This document shows, one piece after another, positions 10,697-19,883 of a stretch of DNA of 64,000 bases. The DNA is from Rahnella sikkimica. GTDB taxonomy: Bacteria > Pseudomonadota > Gammaproteobacteria > Enterobacterales > Enterobacteriaceae. Each line of letters starts with the position of its first letter. The first letter of the stretch is position 1. A program made the position numbers and the translations under genes. The DNA lies in the NCBI RefSeq assembly GCF_002951615.1, contig NZ_CP019064.1:1-64000 (forward strand). The letters run 5' to 3'. Below the pieces are notes generated by a model. That model did no database searches. It was not told the DNA's origin and was given only the letters and a program-made list of their open reading frames with translations.

Positions 10697-11482
10697 ATGT
10701 CCCGCAGTACGTGGTATCACAATATGGATGCGCTGAAGCGGGTGGACAGGCATGCTGAGCTGAAAGACAAAATCAGTGAGATATATCACTGCCACAAAGG
10801 GCGTTATGGCTACCGCAGGATCACGCTCTCACTGAGAAAGCAGGGACTGCTGGTGAACCATAAAACAGTACAGCGGCTGATGGCGGAGCTGTCGCTCCGG
10901 TCTCTGGTAAGGGTGAAGAAATATCGCGCGTGGAAAGGAGAAACTGGCAGGGTTGCGCCCAACATCCTGAGGCGGGACTTCAGTGCATCAAAAGCCAACG
11001 AAAAGTGGGTTACGGATGTGACAGAGTTCTCGGTACAGGGTAAAAAGCTTTACCTGTCGCCGGTGCTCGATCTTTTTAACCGGGAAATTATCTCATACAG
11101 CCTGTCGGAGAGACCGGTGATGGAAATGGTTAATACCATGCTGCGTGATGCGTTTTTAAAGCTCAGCCCGGAAGATGCCCCCCTGTTGCACTCGGATCAG
11201 GGCTGGCAGTATCGAATGGCAGGCTATCAGGCAAAGTTAAAGGCGCAGGGCATGACGCAAAGTATGTCGCGTAAAGGAAACTGCCTGGATAATGCGGTGA
11301 TGGAGAACTTCTTCGGTACGCTGAAATCGGAGTATTTTTATCTGAGTCAGTTCAGCAGTATCAATGAACTGAGGAAGGGGATAGAGGAATATATTCATTA
11401 CTGCAACAACGAAAGAATAAGCCTGAAATTAAAAGGCCTGAGTCCGGTGGAATACCGAACCCAGGCCCTGAAAGCCGCTTAA
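10697..11482 (+). CDS. IS150-type OrfB (DDE integrase domain)
   Basis: 261 residues as an independent frame. HTH_21 ([16 protein letters not shown]) comes first, then the rve integrase core: first Asp in KWVTDVTEF, second in [10 protein letters not shown], Glu in [16 protein letters not shown]. The C-terminus is NERISLKLKGLSPVEYR. It is normally expressed as a fusion with OrfA through -1 frameshifting. Confidence 0.92.
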   Translation: MSRSTWYHNMDALKRVDRHAELKDKISEIYHCHKGRYGYRRITLSLRKQGLLVNHKTVQRLMAELSLRSLVRVKKYRAWKGETGRVAPNILRRDFSASKANEKWVTDVTEFSVQGKKLYLSPVLDLFNREIISYSLSERPVMEMVNTMLRDAFLKLSPEDAPLLHSDQGWQYRMAGYQAKLKAQGMTQSMSRKGNCLDNAVMENFFGTLKSEYFYLSQFSSINELRKGIEEYIHYCNNERISLKLKGLSPVEYRTQALKAA

Positions 11483-11566
11483 CATGAACTGTCCAACTTT
11501 ATGGGGTCAGTCCATTTAGCGGGCTTTTTGTTTAGCCTATATCACCAGTTGATTAAGTAACACAAA

Positions 11567-11594
11567 GTGCTACTATAGTTCCACTAAGTAGCAC
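11567..11594. promoter_or_regulatory. palindromic operator upstream of MazEF-type pair
   Basis: GTGCTACT (11567-11574) and AGTAGCAC (11587-11594) are perfect 8-bp arms separated by 12 bp, 16 bp upstream of the antitoxin ATG. AbrB-type antitoxins repress their own operon by binding such palindromes. Confidence 0.7.
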
Positions 11595-11609
11595 AACAAA
11601 GGAAATATT

Positions 11610-11882
11610 ATGCAAACTGTAAAATTGCGCCAACAAGGCGGAGCCATGATCGTGACTATTCCCCGCGATTACGCAACATCGGCAGGCTGGACTGTAGGTA
11701 CTGAAATTACTGTAAAACGCCAGGGCACAGAATTAAGCCTCTCGCCAACTACACGCTCCCCGCGCGGCGCATTTACCATTGCTGAACTGCTAGGCCAGAT
11801 TGATCGCGAAGAAATAGCATCCCTTAACAATAGCGTGAAAGAATTCACCAGTGCGGCTCCAACCGGTAAGGAATATTGGTAA
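11610..11882 (+). CDS. MazE/AbrB-type antitoxin
   Basis: 90 residues. The N-terminal SpoVT/AbrB swapped-hairpin domain is at residues 3-45 (VKLRQQGGAMIVTIPRDYAT, VGTEITVKRQGTELSLSP). The acidic C-terminal tail (IAELLGQIDREEIASL) would wrap the toxin. An aaggaaat ribosome site lies 8 bp upstream. The stop codon overlaps the toxin start (TAATG). Confidence 0.85.
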   Translation: MQTVKLRQQGGAMIVTIPRDYATSAGWTVGTEITVKRQGTELSLSPTTRSPRGAFTIAELLGQIDREEIASLNNSVKEFTSAAPTGKEYW

Positions 11883-12247
11883 TGGTAAAGGGAAGGATTC
11901 CGCAACGTGGAGATATTTGGCACTTTAACCCAAATCCAATAGCCGGGCGTGAGCTCAGGGATAAGCATTACTGTATCGTTATCACGGTAGAAGAATTAAA
12001 CGACGCACTCGGCGTTGCAATATGCTGTCCGATATCAACAAATGCTGATGCTGCCAGATCAGCAGGCGTGACCGTATCCGTTACGCCGATGGATACCGAG
12101 GCCGGAAATATACGCGGCGTGGTTCTCTGCCACCAGGTGCGAGCGCTCGATCTAAACGCCCGAGAGGCAACGTTTGAAACTGTTGCTGAAGATAATCTGT
12201 TACGTGAAGTTATTTTTAAACTCACTAATCTGATTGATCCACAATAA
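11882..12247 (+). CDS. MazF/PemK-type endoribonuclease toxin
   Basis: 121 residues from the ATG at 11882 that overlaps the antitoxin stop codon; a TTG six bases upstream is a weaker choice. The PemK/MazF beta-barrel is readable: RGDIWHFNPNP (the conserved GDI.W start), HYCIVITVEELN, GVAICCPIST and GVVLCHQVRALD. The family cleaves mRNA at short motifs and is neutralised by the upstream gene product. The pair may stabilise this mobile region. Confidence 0.88.
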   Translation: MVKGRIPQRGDIWHFNPNPIAGRELRDKHYCIVITVEELNDALGVAICCPISTNADAARSAGVTVSVTPMDTEAGNIRGVVLCHQVRALDLNAREATFETVAEDNLLREVIFKLTNLIDPQ

Positions 12248-12309
12248 CTCAAATTTATCACAAATTAAAAGTAATTTAACGTGAATAAAACTACGGTTGG
12301 ATATATTAA

Positions 12310-12510
12310 TTAAATGATGAAGTTACAAAAAATGGCGACCAGTTTAGCATTCAGTTGGACAGAGCTATTGCAGGTTTAGCAGAATTAAAGGCGCGTGAAT
12401 CTGGTATTGATTTTACAGACGCTTTAGAAATAGGTGACTCAACTCTTAAAGCAGCATTAGCTCATTTAAAAAAACACGGAAATTTTGAGGATTTTTCACC
12501 AAAAATATAA
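12310..12510 (+). pseudogene. possible gene remnant without start codon
   Basis: An open stretch of 66 codons (DEVTKNGDQFSIQLDRAIAG ... HLKKHGNFEDFSPKI) with protein-like composition but no ATG/GTG/TTG at its beginning and no ribosome site. I do not recognise the family. It could be the 3' part of a small gene. The rest of 12248-12641 shows nothing. Confidence 0.25.
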
Positions 12511-12641
12511 GTAATTTGGCTATTTTTGACCAACCCCCAAAAATGTAAAATTTCTAGCAGTGCTGCTCAGGAGATCTTAAACACGTTCTAAGAACCTCAC
12601 CATCGTCTTGCTGGCCGTTCCTTTTTGAAAACAGCCGCACG

Positions 12642-13577
12642 TTACGGATGGAGAATTATCTTTCCGAACGTGCCATCTTCGATGGCCTCATGCGCTCGAT
12701 TGGCCTCCGCCAGGGGAAATATCTGACTAATAATGGGTTTTATGGCAGACCTCTTGGCCATTGTAAAAACATGGGAAAATGCCTCCTTAACTTGCTCGTT
12801 GGAAACCGATGCCATGCTGAATACCGAAAAGGTAGGTGATTTTGGAAAAGCCGCTAGGATTGCTTTACCGAAATCGGGGTCAGGGAAACCCGCAGCAGCC
12901 CCGACCAAGACGTAGCGTCCGTATGTTTTTAGCATGCCAATGAATTCGCCTACATCCTTGCCACCAACTGGATCCATAATCACGTCGAACTCGCCCGCCG
13001 GTGTCTCATTCCTGTCTCTGCACACGATGTGCTGTGCACCTAGCTCTTCGATTGCAGCGGCATTATTTGAATTAGTAATCGCGGTAACCTCGGCACCAAG
13101 TGCGGCTGCCATCTGTACGCTCGCCAAACCGATTCCCCCACTGGCACCCCGGATCAACACTCGTTCGCCGGTTGCAAGACGCCCAAGTTGCTGGCTAAAG
13201 AAGGCAACAAGCGCGTTGACCCCTAGTGCGACAGCTTCTTGCGCCGTAACGGCATCGGGCAAATAGACGAGACTATCTGTGCCGGCGGTTAGCTGATCCG
13301 CATATCCCCCGCCGCTCGATTGCACATATACCCGCTGGCCCAGAAGTGAGGGGGCTACGTCTGGGCCGAGCGACATGATCCGCCCTGCAACTTCGCTGCC
13401 CGGTACGAGTCCCGGCATACCGCCAAGAGCGCCCCGACGCTTGAGGACATCAACGAGACCAACGCCGATGGCCTCAACTTCTACTATTACTTGATCCTTG
13501 CCCGCTACCAAGTCATCCACTTCGGAGAACGTCAACTGGTCGGGTGCACCAAAGGCAGTTATTCTGACAACATGCAT
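12642..13577 (-). CDS. zinc-independent MDR/quinone-oxidoreductase family enzyme (cassette B)
   Basis: 311 residues. The N-terminal GroES-like domain includes GMPGLVPGSEVAGRIMSLGP, and the Rossmann fold includes VLIRGASGGIGLASVQMAAA. No zinc-site cysteines. It is the only apparently intact catalytic gene of cassette B besides the NmrA-type gene. It is only distantly like the cassette A enzyme at 8681, so it is not a simple duplicate. Nearby TetR, SDR and LysR genes are broken, so its regulation may be lost. Confidence 0.87.
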   Translation of the reverse strand: MHVVRITAFGAPDQLTFSEVDDLVAGKDQVIVEVEAIGVGLVDVLKRRGALGGMPGLVPGSEVAGRIMSLGPDVAPSLLGQRVYVQSSGGGYADQLTAGTDSLVYLPDAVTAQEAVALGVNALVAFFSQQLGRLATGERVLIRGASGGIGLASVQMAAALGAEVTAITNSNNAAAIEELGAQHIVCRDRNETPAGEFDVIMDPVGGKDVGEFIGMLKTYGRYVLVGAAAGFPDPDFGKAILAAFPKSPTFSVFSMASVSNEQVKEAFSHVFTMAKRSAIKPIISQIFPLAEANRAHEAIEDGTFGKIILHP

Positions 13578-13816
13578 ACGCTAGTTCCAGAGGTGGTAAT
13601 GATAAGGTCACAGACCTGAAAGCACGATTGTCAATCGCCGCGGTATAAGGTGTCAACAGCGATTTAAAACTCATACATGTGCTGACTCGTGGGATCATGT
13701 GCCCGTCCGCAGCTGGCCACTTTTCAAAACCAGACCCGTTTTGCGTACACTGCTAACTACCGACAAGACATTCCTGACCTCATGATCCAAGCCCTGCACA
13801 GCCAAGCGCGAACGAC

Positions 13817-14284
13817 TCACTTGGTTACCACGTAAATGAAATCCTCATAGTCGACATCCCGACGGATGGTGCCTGCTTCTTATCCACGCTGAAGCAGCCG
13901 ACGCCCTTCAGCAGTGATCGCATTACATCCGGGCGTCCCGCATTGAATAACAGTCCCAATCGAAGCAGCAAGGCTCTGATAATTGCTCGTGTTGCTAGCA
14001 AGTTCTTCAAGATAAGCTCGTACCGCATCACCTGGAGTGATATCTGGGTCACGCATCCGACTACTCTCTGCCAGCGACAAAAAACGCTCATTGCTAGTAG
14101 CGGCCAAAAGTGCCTCACGCGTCGGAAAGCGACGATAAAGCGTACCGATACCGACGCCTGCGCGCTTGGCAACTTCCTCCAGTGGAACATCTGCTCCTTT
14201 TTCCAAGAAAAGCTCCTCGGCGGCATAAAGAATAAGTTCGCGGTTTTTCTGCGCGTCATCCCGGAGGGCAGGTTCATTACTCAA
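13817..14284 (-). pseudogene. TetR family repressor (cassette B), nonsense-truncated
   Basis: Starts at TTG 14284 after gaggaaaaaa, with TetR helix-turn-helix GVGIGTLYRRFPTREALLAA. An in-frame TAA at 13880-13882 interrupts the ligand domain right after AEGRRLLQRG. The same frame then continues with EAGTIRRDVDYEDFIYVVTK before a second stop at 13817. It is clearly homologous to the intact TetR at 6653. Whether the shortened protein still binds DNA is unknown. Confidence 0.82.
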
Positions 14285-14303
14285 TTTTTTCCTCTTTCGC
14301 TTG

Positions 14304-14349
14304 TTAAGTGGAGGGTTCTCCGCATCATAAGTGAGGCAATCCTCCACTT
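14304..14349. promoter_or_regulatory. paired operators between TetR and SDR (cassette B)
   Basis: TTAAGTGGAGG (14304-14314) and CCTCCACTTgTTAA (from 14341) form an inverted repeat with inner palindromes ggagggttctcc and gaggcaatcctc. The arrangement and the TGGAGG half-site match 6583-6627, although the genes on both sides are now broken. Confidence 0.68.
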
Positions 14350-14369
14350 GTTAAAAAGGGTACCAGAAA

Positions 14370-14646
14370 ATGACGAAACGTTTCGAGAACAAAGTCGTGG
14401 TGATAACGGGGGGCAGCGATGGTATCGGCCTCGCAACGGCGAAACTTTTCGCCATCAAAGGTGCGCACGTGTATATCACAGGACGCAGGCAAGAACTACT
14501 CGCCGAGGCCGTCAAAGAGATCGGCCACGGGGCGGTTGGCAGAACCGAACGAGGTAGCACGAGCAGTCCTCTTTCTCGCATCAAGCGATAGTAGCTTTGT
14601 CGCTGGACATGAACTTTTCGTGGATGGCGGTGTATCCGCGGTTTAG
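14370..14646 (+). pseudogene. SDR oxidoreductase (cassette B) with internal deletion
   Basis: The first ~53 residues ([20 protein letters not shown] ... KEIGHGAVG) match the cassette A SDR start. The sequence then jumps, in another frame, to the family's C-terminus ([20 protein letters not shown] ... [11 protein letters not shown]). About 160 codons carrying the Ser-Tyr-Lys site are missing. The junction near 14537 lies at ggttggcagaacc, and a short direct repeat there may have mediated the deletion. Confidence 0.85.
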
Positions 14647-14659
14647 GCCTTGGCTTTGG

Positions 14660-14775
14660 TTGATTCCGCCGAGGTACGGCACCTGAGTATTGACGAGAAG
14701 CTAGGCGCGAGCGAAATCGCGCGGCGGCTGTGCATCCGTTTACCGCGCTTTGACCTACTATGGACGGCTGGCGTA
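14660..14775 (+). pseudogene. resolvase C-terminal helix-turn-helix relic
   Basis: DEKLGASEIARRLCI continues one frame over as ASVYRALT, together matching the C-terminal DNA-binding helix of Tn3-type resolvases (GATEIARRLGIGRASVYRAL). Nothing of the catalytic domain precedes it. Confidence 0.6.
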
Positions 14776-15111
14776 AATCAATTCCCGTCGATTCGCTGCT
14801 GCAACTACGGTAACGGCTCGACAGCCCCGCGCAAGAGCTAGGAACGGGCGACCCAGATCGCCGCAGCTGCCGACTTATACGGCCTCTCCGCGAAGCGGCT
14901 CAGAAGCCGCACGCGGCAAGCCGCGACTGTTGCAGCCAATGCGTAGGCAAGCTGCTGCGGCCGCGCAATCTTTGCAAGATCAGGCTGGTCGCGTGAGTCA
15001 GACGGTCAGTGTGTTCCAATTGGGGGGCATGCAGTCTGGAGAAGCGACTCCGAAGCGCTGGTCGCAGCCCAATCGAGAGCGGGTTTGGACGGCGAAATAA
15101 CGCTTCTGACT
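14776..15111. other. 336-bp stretch, nothing recognised
   Basis: GC-rich DNA between a resolvase relic and a broken LysR gene. No open frame with convincing protein features, no clear promoter or terminator. Base composition resembles the cassette B genes more than the AT-rich flanks. Confidence 0.5.
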
Positions 15112-16003
15112 TCATGTGCGCATCGCCTCCGGTAGTTGCTGCGCGCAAAAATCGCAGATGAACTGGATAAATGCCGACACTTTAGGGCTGACTAGGCGAC
15201 GGGATGCATGGAGCGCCCAGACTTCTGCGGCCGGAGCGGTCGAAATGCCCCAACTCACCAGCCGGCCCTCGGCCAAGTCCGATGCCACAATGGGATACGG
15301 CACCATCGCCGCGCCGGTACCTGCAAGAATCGCATCGCGCATTGGCAATAAAGTCGAAAACCGCAGAACCGCCTTCGGAAAGAAAAGCGTTTTGGCTCCT
15401 AGCGTGTCGACCACTTGCCAAACGTCTTCATCTGTCGTGCCGATACGCATGAGCGTGGGAAAAACAACCGCCGAGGTGCGGTCCTGACCCGCTACCGGCC
15501 GGGCCATATCCGGCAACGCCACCACCACCATACGATTGCGCAGGAAGCACCGCCCGACCAGGCTATCGTCAGGGCGGGGATTGACCCTGATGACGATGTC
15601 GAAGCCGTCGGCGATCAGGTCGACCATCCTGTCTTCCGTTACCACTTCCAGCATGACTTGCGGGTAAGCCTTGGCAAACGCCGCTGTGAAACGGCCGAGA
15701 GTGGTCTGGTCAAACATAATCGGCACGCTGACCCGTAGCAAGCCTCCAGGTTGCCCCAAACCTGACTTCAGGTCGTCCAACCTCACCGTAAGGTGCTGCC
15801 GTGCGCGCATGCAGCACCGCCCCCTCTTGTGTGAGCCGGAGTTAATGCGAGCCACGCTCGATGAGGCGTAGGCCGAGGCTTTCTTCCAGCTCCCTGACAC
15901 GTCTCGACATGGTGGCTTTGGATTGTCCGCTGGCCCGGCTGCCCTTGCCGAAGTCGCCGTGAGTCACAACGAGATTGAAGTCAGCCAATGCATGTAAGTT
16001 CAA
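15112..16003 (-). pseudogene. LysR family regulator (cassette B), nonsense and frameshift
   Basis: It starts at TTG 16003 (LNLHALADFNLVVTHGDFGK), with the helix-turn-helix GQSKATMSRRVRELEESLG. An in-frame TAA follows LIERGSH (near 15842), and a frame change near 15800 is needed to enter the long remaining frame (GGLLRVSVPIMFDQTTLGRF to the end). It is homologous to the LysR at 7703-8578 throughout. It is divergent from the NmrA-type gene, whose regulator it once was. Confidence 0.85.
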
Positions 16004-16144
16004 GACTGTTCCATATTTGAAACAAAGTGTCCTAATATTAGCATCTATGAGTCGTGTGTGTGACGACTTAATCTTTAGTCATCGGAGCAGAACGCTCCTT
16101 CACCGAGGCCGCCCACCTGGCCTACAATCTTTCAGGAGTTCAGC

Positions 16145-17020
16145 ATGACCATCCTCGTTACCGGCAGCACCGGCCGCATCGGCACCCTAGTCACCGCACA
16201 GCTCGCCCATGCCGGCTCGACCGTGCACGCCCTCACCCGCTCGCTAGACAAGGCACGGTTTCCGGCAGGCGTGATCGCGGTTCAAGGCGACCTGCTTGAC
16301 GCCGCGTCGGTCCGCAAGGCGCTCATCGGCGTGAAGACCCTGTTCCTGCTGATCAGTAATGCGCCGGACGAGCTGACGCAGGCGATCAATACGCTGGGGC
16401 TGGCGCGAGAGGCCGGTGTGCAGGGCATCGTCTACCTGTCGGTCACCCGCGCCAATGCGTACACTGACGTCAGCCATTTCACCGCCAAGCACGCGGCCGA
16501 AGCGATGATCGCGCAACTTGATCTGCCCACCACCGTTCTGCGCGCTTCGTACTTCATGCAGAACGACGCCGCACAGAAGGACTCGCTACAGCAGGCCGGC
16601 CTGTATGTGTCGCCGTTGGGCAGCCTGGGGGTATCGATGGTGGATGTGCGCGACATCGCCGATGCGGCCGTCATCGAACTGTTGCGGCGTGATAACGCCA
16701 GCGGACCGCTGCCGCGTGAAACCTACGAGCTGAGCGGGCCGGATGCCCTGACCAGTGCGTCTGCCGCTGCAGCGTGGGCCGCGGCGCTCGGGCGCGAGGT
16801 GCGCTCTGCGGGAGATGACCTCAATGTTTTCGAGAAGGCAGTCGCCGCAAGAGCGCCTGCATGGCTAGCTTACGATATGCGGGCCATGATGCAGCGCTAT
16901 CAGAAGGACGGTTCGGTCGCCACGCCGGAAGAGATCGCGCGGCTGACAGTTTTGCTCGGTCGGCCGCCTCGCAGCTACAGCGCCTTCGTCACCGAGACCG
17001 TAAAGCAGTGGCAGGTCTGA
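16145..17020 (+). CDS. NmrA-like NAD(P)-binding atypical SDR (cassette B)
   Basis: 291 residues. The start MTILVTGSTGRIGTLVTAQL is the glycine-rich Rossmann motif of atypical SDRs (TGxTGxxG). It continues LFLLISNAPDELTQAINTLG and YLSVTRANAY, and has no YxxxK motif. This is the architecture of the NmrA/HSCARG and quinone-reductase QorB group. An aggagttcagc ribosome site lies before the ATG. The GC content is clearly higher than the flanks, which points to transfer. Confidence 0.87.
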   Translation: MTILVTGSTGRIGTLVTAQLAHAGSTVHALTRSLDKARFPAGVIAVQGDLLDAASVRKALIGVKTLFLLISNAPDELTQAINTLGLAREAGVQGIVYLSVTRANAYTDVSHFTAKHAAEAMIAQLDLPTTVLRASYFMQNDAAQKDSLQQAGLYVSPLGSLGVSMVDVRDIADAAVIELLRRDNASGPLPRETYELSGPDALTSASAAAAWAAALGREVRSAGDDLNVFEKAVAARAPAWLAYDMRAMMQRYQKDGSVATPEEIARLTVLLGRPPRSYSAFVTETVKQWQV

Positions 17021-17045
17021 GCGTCGGCACATCCGGGAAAAAAAC

Positions 17046-17263
17046 ATGAACACAAGTGCAAACATCATCGCCGCGGCAACCCACATCCCCTTCGTCGAAC
17101 AAGTACTAGAGAGCGTCGACTTCTCTGATCCGGCCCTTCCCCCGGCTTCGACGCGAAGAAGATTTATACGGACATCGCCAAGGGAACGCAGCTTATGGCT
17201 GAGCGCGGATCAAAAGCCAAATTGTACGCGGTGCAACCCGATGTCAGCGCGGGGGCAAAGTAA
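17046..17263 (+). pseudogene. short broken gene downstream of NmrA-like gene
   Basis: An ATG at 17046 begins MNTSANIIAAATHIPFVEQV. After about 33 codons the plausible reading moves to another frame (GFDAKKIYTDIAKGTQLMAE ... VQPDVSAGAK) and ends with TAA at 17261. I do not recognise the family. The two halves could be one gene of about 75 codons with a one-base gap near 17140. Confidence 0.4.
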
Positions 17264-17463
17264 AAGGGGTCCGCTAGGAAAACGGATGGCTTCGGGTTGC
17301 TACAGACAATATCACGCTGGCTGAAAGTGTTGCTTTCCTGCAGCCGGGGGACAACGTCCAGCTCACGGTGCAGGGGAGCATTTTGCAGGTAAAAAGCAGC
17401 TATCACCGGCTTGTTAGGGTGGACATTATCTGACGTTGGTAGCGACGTTTGTCCAAATAGACG

Positions 17464-17481
17464 AAGCCGCTCATGCGGCTT
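17464..17481. terminator. hairpin without clear U-tract
   Basis: AAGCCGC-tcat-GCGGCTT, 7-bp perfect stem between cassette B and the IS256 fragment. No run of T follows on either strand, so termination is doubtful. The rest of 17264-17524 holds the terminal region of the IS256-type element and nothing else recognisable. Confidence 0.4.
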
Positions 17482-17524
17482 TAACGACCCTGTAAATCAT
17501 TCTGTGTAACTGCCACCCGATTAA

Positions 17525-18440
17525 TTAAAGGTGACCGTCAATGCGGTCGCCGAACTCGATAATAAAACGACTCATCGCCAGCCGCCAGTTCTGGATCGGC
17601 ATGCTCCATTTTTTCGACGCCGACTGGATCGCAAGGTAAATCACTTTACGCACCGAGTCATCCGTCGGGAATGCCTTACGTTTCTTGATTGCCTGGCGGA
17701 TCACGCTGTTCAGCGATTCGATGGCATTCGTGGTGTAGATCGCTTTGCGAATATCCGGCGGGTAACCGAAGAACGTATTCAGATTCTCCCAGTGCGCAAG
17801 CCAGCTTTTGCTGATCTGCGGATATTTATCGTCCCAGAGGCCTGCGAAGTCTTCCAGCGCCTGCAACGCCCCATCTTCCGTCGGTGACTGGTATACGGCT
17901 TTCAGCCCGCTGGTGACACCTTTGTAGTCCTTCCATGACACGTATTTCAGGCTGTTACGCACCATGTGGATGATGCAAAGCTGAATATGCGTCTGGGGAT
18001 ATACGCTGTTTATGGCATCGGGGAAGCCCTTCAGGCCATCGACACAGGCAATCAGGATATCCTGAAGACCTCGATTTTTGAGTTCAGTCAGGACATTAAG
18101 CCAGAACTTCGCGCCTTCATTTTCCGCTATCCACATGCCCAGCAGTTCCTTTTGACCTTCGGTATTAATACCCAGCGCGAGGAAGACGGCTTTGTTAATG
18201 ACAGAACCATTGTGACGAACCTTTACCACGATACAGTCAAGATAAACAATGGGATAGAGAGACTCCAGAGGCCGATTTTGCCACTCGATAACCTGCTCTT
18301 TAACCGCGTCGGTGACTTTTGATATCAACGCAGGCGAGACATCCGCATCGTACATTTCTTTGAAGGTGGCGACGATCTCACGGGTCGTCATACCTTTGGC
18401 ATACAGGGACAAAATCTGGCTGTCCATCTGCTCCTGTATC
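17525..18440 (-). mobile_element. IS256-family transposase, 3' half
   Basis: C-terminal ~305 residues of an IS256 transposase, beginning [20 protein letters not shown] and holding the catalytic Asp in [13 protein letters not shown], the second Asp in [12 protein letters not shown] and the Glu in [15 protein letters not shown]. The missing first ~100 residues are at 26515-26817 in the same orientation. The break falls between residues that adjoin in intact family members. Confidence 0.85.
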
Positions 18441-19849
18441 CAGCCGTACAGCGACTGCATCAGCGGGAGGGTTCTGCTTTTTCTGACCGTCAGACGCTCG
18501 GCTGCCGGGCTGCCGCGTATATCTGCTTCGATGGCGTACAGCTCACCGATGCGCTTCAGTGCTTCCGTTGTGATGTCTGTCGGGATGCGGACGTGTACAT
18601 CGTGGATTTTCCGGCGGGCGTGCACCATACACGCTGCTTCGGTTATGCGCCCTTCTTCGTAAAGCGCATTGTAGCCGCCGTACGCATCTGCCTGTAGGAT
18701 CCCGCTGTACCCAGCCAGGTGTTGTTGTGGATGAACACCCTTGCGGTCAGGCGAGTAGGCGAACCATACCGCCGGCGGTAGCGGTGAACCCGCGTTGCGG
18801 TCATCCCGCACGTATACCCACAACCGGCCCGTCCGGGTTTTGCCACTGCCCGGCTCCTGTACTGGCACCGGGATGTCATCGGTATGCACCTTCCCCGGCA
18901 TCAGCACATACTGACGTAACAGGTCCCAGATAGGCTCCAGCAGTTCGCTCACCGCACCGGACCAGCGCCCCAGCGTGGCACGACTTAGCTCCACGCCCTG
19001 TCGGCGGTATATCTCAGACTGGCGGTTGAGGTATGTGTTCCGCGAACTTCGCCGTGACGATGCGTGCCAGCAGGCCAGTTTTGGCCGCTGCGTTTCGATA
19101 ACCTTAAAGGCGCTGCTGATGAGCTCCAGTTGCTCCGACACATCGCAGCCGAGTGGGCTAAGGCCACCACCGCACGCCGGACAGGCGGTTTCCGTTGGCG
19201 GCAGCGTGCGGGTTTCACGTGGAAGCGAGGCTGGTAACGGTTTGCGGGCGGAAGACTGGCGTAGCGGCTGTGGCATACGCAGTCTTCCGGAAGGAAGCTC
19301 CAGCTCGCAGTAGGGTTCTTCAACTGAGTGTTGCGACATAATCGGTGCTGGTTGTTCAGCTACCGTAGTAGTTTCAGTCAGTGTGACGGGCAGGAGTAAT
19401 GGTTCATTACCCCGTGGCCGCAGCAGCCCACGCCTGTAAAGGTTACGCCAGTTGAACAACAGGTTGTCGTTGATGCCGTGCTCCCGCGCCAGTTGCGCTA
19501 CATTGGCACCGGGTTGAAGCGACTTTTCTGCCAGGGTTATTTTAAATTCATGGGGAAAATTCGGTCGACGTGGTCGTTTGCGTGCAGCAGGCTCAGGGAC
19601 ATCGGATACCTCAGTCTGGATGGTTGTTGCGCGCGCAGGATAAAGTAGAGATTCGAATTTCTCGAAGGTTATGTCAGAAGGCAAGGGCCAGCTCATCCCC
19701 TGCTTTCTGAAGCGAACGAAGAGATCGCAGATGGAACTTTTGGGGATACCAAGCCGTCGCCCGGCTTCAAGTCGGGATAAGTGCTCATCAAAATGTAAGT
19801 GCAGAGCCTCGATAATCAAAGTCCGATATTTCACAGCAATAATGTCCAT
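17525..19849 (-). CDS. 774-codon chimeric transposase frame (IS21 / IS66 / IS256)
   Basis: A single open frame joins parts of three families. Residues 1-75 look like the IstA helix-turn-helix of IS21 elements ([24 protein letters not shown]). Residues ~90-200 are IS66 OrfA ([40 protein letters not shown]). Residues ~210-465 are IS66 TnpC ([37 protein letters not shown]), without TnpB and the TnpC start. The rest is the IS256 3' half. No stop interrupts it. It is unlikely to be a functional transposase, since the IS66 part lacks its C-terminus and the IS256 part its N-terminus. Confidence 0.75.
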   Translation of the reverse strand: MDIIAVKYRTLIIEALHLHFDEHLSRLEAGRRLGIPKSSICDLFVRFRKQGMSWPLPSDITFEKFESLLYPARATTIQTEVSDVPEPAARKRPRRPNFPHEFKITLAEKSLQPGANVAQLAREHGINDNLLFNWRNLYRRGLLRPRGNEPLLLPVTLTETTTVAEQPAPIMSQHSVEEPYCELELPSGRLRMPQPLRQSSARKPLPASLPRETRTLPPTETACPACGGGLSPLGCDVSEQLELISSAFKVIETQRPKLACWHASSRRSSRNTYLNRQSEIYRRQGVELSRATLGRWSGAVSELLEPIWDLLRQYVLMPGKVHTDDIPVPVQEPGSGKTRTGRLWVYVRDDRNAGSPLPPAVWFAYSPDRKGVHPQQHLAGYSGILQADAYGGYNALYEEGRITEAACMVHARRKIHDVHVRIPTDITTEALKRIGELYAIEADIRGSPAAERLTVRKSRTLPLMQSLYGWIQEQMDSQILSLYAKGMTTREIVATFKEMYDADVSPALISKVTDAVKEQVIEWQNRPLESLYPIVYLDCIVVKVRHNGSVINKAVFLALGINTEGQKELLGMWIAENEGAKFWLNVLTELKNRGLQDILIACVDGLKGFPDAINSVYPQTHIQLCIIHMVRNSLKYVSWKDYKGVTSGLKAVYQSPTEDGALQALEDFAGLWDDKYPQISKSWLAHWENLNTFFGYPPDIRKAIYTTNAIESLNSVIRQAIKKRKAFPTDDSVRKVIYLAIQSASKKWSMPIQNWRLAMSRFIIEFGDRIDGHL

Positions 19850-19883
19850 TATAAATGATCTGCGCCCCAGATCTTGGACAACC

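Larger units (their letters stand above)
10068..11514 (+). mobile_element. IS150-group element (IS3 family), apparently intact
   Basis: 1447 bp. The ends are tggactgcaccccaaaagttg and the inverted counterpart caactttatggggtcagtcca. TTT on both sides is the probable 3-bp target duplication. Two overlapping-frame genes (OrfA, OrfB) lie inside with a -1 frameshift signal. Confidence 0.9.
10056..11530 (+). terminator. Rho-independent terminator split by IS150-type insertion
   Basis: The left half aaagcccgtattt ends at 10067 and the right half tttagcgggctttttg starts at 11515. Removing the IS and one copy of the ttt duplication gives stem GCCCG/CGGGC followed by TTTTT. The insertion is in the loop. 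The upstream gene it once served is not obvious. Confidence 0.7.

Noticed and set aside
12934..13266. 110-codon plus-strand frame
   Set aside because: It lies wholly inside the quinone-type oxidoreductase gene on the other strand and has no family features.
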